Shown one piece after another: positions 5,614 through 6,441 of a stretch of DNA of 6,441 bases (positions are counted from its first letter, which is position 1; each line of letters starts with the position of its first letter). Both the position numbers and the translations under genes were made by a program. The DNA comes from an uncultured Treponema sp. (lineage in GTDB: Bacteria > Spirochaetota > Spirochaetia > Treponematales > Treponemataceae). The stretch covers positions 1 to 6,441 of the forward strand of contig CAJPTT010000144.1 of assembly GCA_905373565.1 (NCBI GenBank), in the 5' to 3' direction. A model generated the notes under the pieces. The model did no database searches and had not been told where the DNA came from. It was given only the letters and a program-made list of their open reading frames with translations.

Positions 5614-6441
5614 TTGTTGAGTTTGAAATATAAAATAATGGTTTTTGTGGGAGGATCCTTTTTGCTATTATTTGGCGTATTTCTTTCAATAGATGTAATA
5701 AGTCAACAAAAGAATAATGCTGAATCATTGGCAAAGCTGGAAGTTCAGTTATACAATGCGTATGACACGACTATAAAAAGAGAAACTGAAACTATGATTT
5801 CTCTCATAGATTCTTACGATAGCATTTATGAAAAACAAAATATGCCAATCGTAGAAAGACAAACCGCAATAAAAGAAATTATCCGAAATATTCGATACGA
5901 TGCAGAAGGCTATTTTTGGATTGATACTTTTGATGGTACAAATGTTTTACTTCCGCCAAGTCCGGCCTCAGAAGGGAAAAGCCGAATAGATTTTAAAGAT
6001 GTGAATGAATTTTATGTAGTGCAACATTGCATCGAGGTTGGGAAAAAGGGAGGAGCATTTTTTGATTTTTGGTTTCCTAAACCCGGCTCTAATACGCCTT
6101 ATCCTAAGCGCGGGTACAGTTTAGCGTATGCAAAATACGAATGGGTAATTGGAACGGGGAATTACATTGATGAAATTGAAACAGAAGTAAAAGCAGAAAA
6201 AGCAGAAATGTCTTCAAATCTTGTTAAAGATATTGTAGTGCGAGTTATCGGGCTTTCAATACTTATTCTGATTATGATTGTGTTTGGCGCATTTTTAAGC
6301 ACGAAAATGTTTGTTAATCCGATTATATCTGTTTCAAAAAACTTAAAAAACATTGCGCAAGGCGACGGAGACCTTACCGTTCGGTTGCCGGTACGCGGCA
6401 AAGATGAAATTGCAGAGCTTTCCCAATACTTTAACGAGACG
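5614..6441 (+). CDS. Methyl-accepting chemotaxis protein with a single Cache sensor domain (3' end outside window)
   Basis: This is the N-terminal 276 residues of a membrane chemoreceptor. The frame runs open to the window edge, so the signalling domain is missing only because the window ends. A first membrane helix lies at about 8-27. An extracytoplasmic sCache_2-type domain follows (about 28-205), with EGYFWID (98-104), FPKPG (154-158), SLAYAKYEWVIGTGNYID (169-186) and a helical N-terminal stalk. A second membrane helix is at about 207-228. The HAMP linker then begins, with the typical NPI, GDGDLTVRLPV (250-260) and DEI. Domains of this type often bind small carboxylic acids, so sensing of organic acids is possible but unproven. 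Start choice is uncertain. TTG at 5614 is 9 nt after AAGGAA (5599-5604). TTG at 5617 is a close alternative. The first ATG (5638) lacks a ribosome-binding site and would remove the positive residues before the first helix. The HAMP segment resembles Treponema receptors as I remember them. Confidence 0.88.
   Translation, partial: MLSLKYKIMVFVGGSFLLLFGVFLSIDVISQQKNNAESLAKLEVQLYNAYDTTIKRETETMISLIDSYDSIYEKQNMPIVERQTAIKEIIRNIRYDAEGYFWIDTFDGTNVLLPPSPASEGKSRIDFKDVNEFYVVQHCIEVGKKGGAFFDFWFPKPGSNTPYPKRGYSLAYAKYEWVIGTGNYIDEIETEVKAEKAEMSSNLVKDIVVRVIGLSILILIMIVFGAFLSTKMFVNPIISVSKNLKNIAQGDGDLTVRLPVRGKDEIAELSQYFNET

Noticed and set aside
5444..5734. 96-codon minus-strand open frame across the intergenic region and receptor start
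   Set aside because: It overlaps the receptor's first membrane helix and the hairpin, and its translation resembles no family I know.
1..6441. Mobile elements, CRISPR arrays, tRNA or rRNA genes
   Set aside because: I saw no direct repeats with regular spacing, transposase-like protein or tRNA-like fold in reading the window.

Overview
The window holds most of an anaerobic reductive amino-acid (Stickland-type) operon, followed by the 5' part of a chemoreceptor gene. All genes are on the + strand. Base composition is moderately AT-rich, ribosome-binding sites are strong, and oxygen-sensitive enzymes sit beside an electron-bifurcating type ETF. This points to a strictly anaerobic, fermentative, motile bacterium. 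The gene order (dehydratase alpha, dehydratase beta, acyl-CoA dehydrogenase, etfB, etfA) is that of the hadBC-acdB-etfBA cluster of Clostridioides difficile and the fldBC-acdA-etfBA cluster of Clostridium sporogenes. The HAMP region of the receptor looks spirochaete-like to me (Treponema), but Clostridia cannot be excluded from the sequence alone.

Layout: 1-41 is the tail of an upstream intergenic region with a small AT-rich hairpin. Then come hadB-like (42-1271), hadC-like (1279-2406), an acyl-CoA dehydrogenase (2422-3564), etfB (3579-4364) and etfA (4386-5399). The spacers are only 7, 15, 14 and 21 nt, so these five genes are almost certainly one transcript. An 18-bp hairpin (5416-5459) follows etfA. 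About 150 nt without a convincing gene come next, then a membrane chemoreceptor with one extracellular Cache domain (from about 5614) that runs off the end in its HAMP domain.

How the genes work together (family knowledge plus inference): an (R)-2-hydroxyacyl-CoA, made upstream from an amino acid through its 2-oxo acid, is dehydrated to a 2-enoyl-CoA by the radical-type HadBC enzyme. The acyl-CoA dehydrogenase then reduces the enoyl-CoA with electrons from EtfAB. The ETF sequence resembles those that bifurcate NADH electrons between enoyl-CoA and ferredoxin. Reduced ferredoxin could in turn feed the ATP-dependent activator (HadI) that starts the dehydratase. The activator, CoA-transferase and 2-hydroxyacid dehydrogenase genes expected for this pathway are not in the window and may lie just upstream.

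The most notable observation is that the beta subunit (HadC-like) has serine at two positions where this family normally has iron-sulfur-ligating cysteines (Ser100 in the usual CDTL motif, Ser327 in the usual FCD motif). The alpha subunit keeps its full cysteine set. This suggests a dehydratase with a single, alpha-only cluster, or an altered beta cluster. I saw no mobile element, CRISPR array, tRNA or rRNA, and no wholly unfamiliar system.
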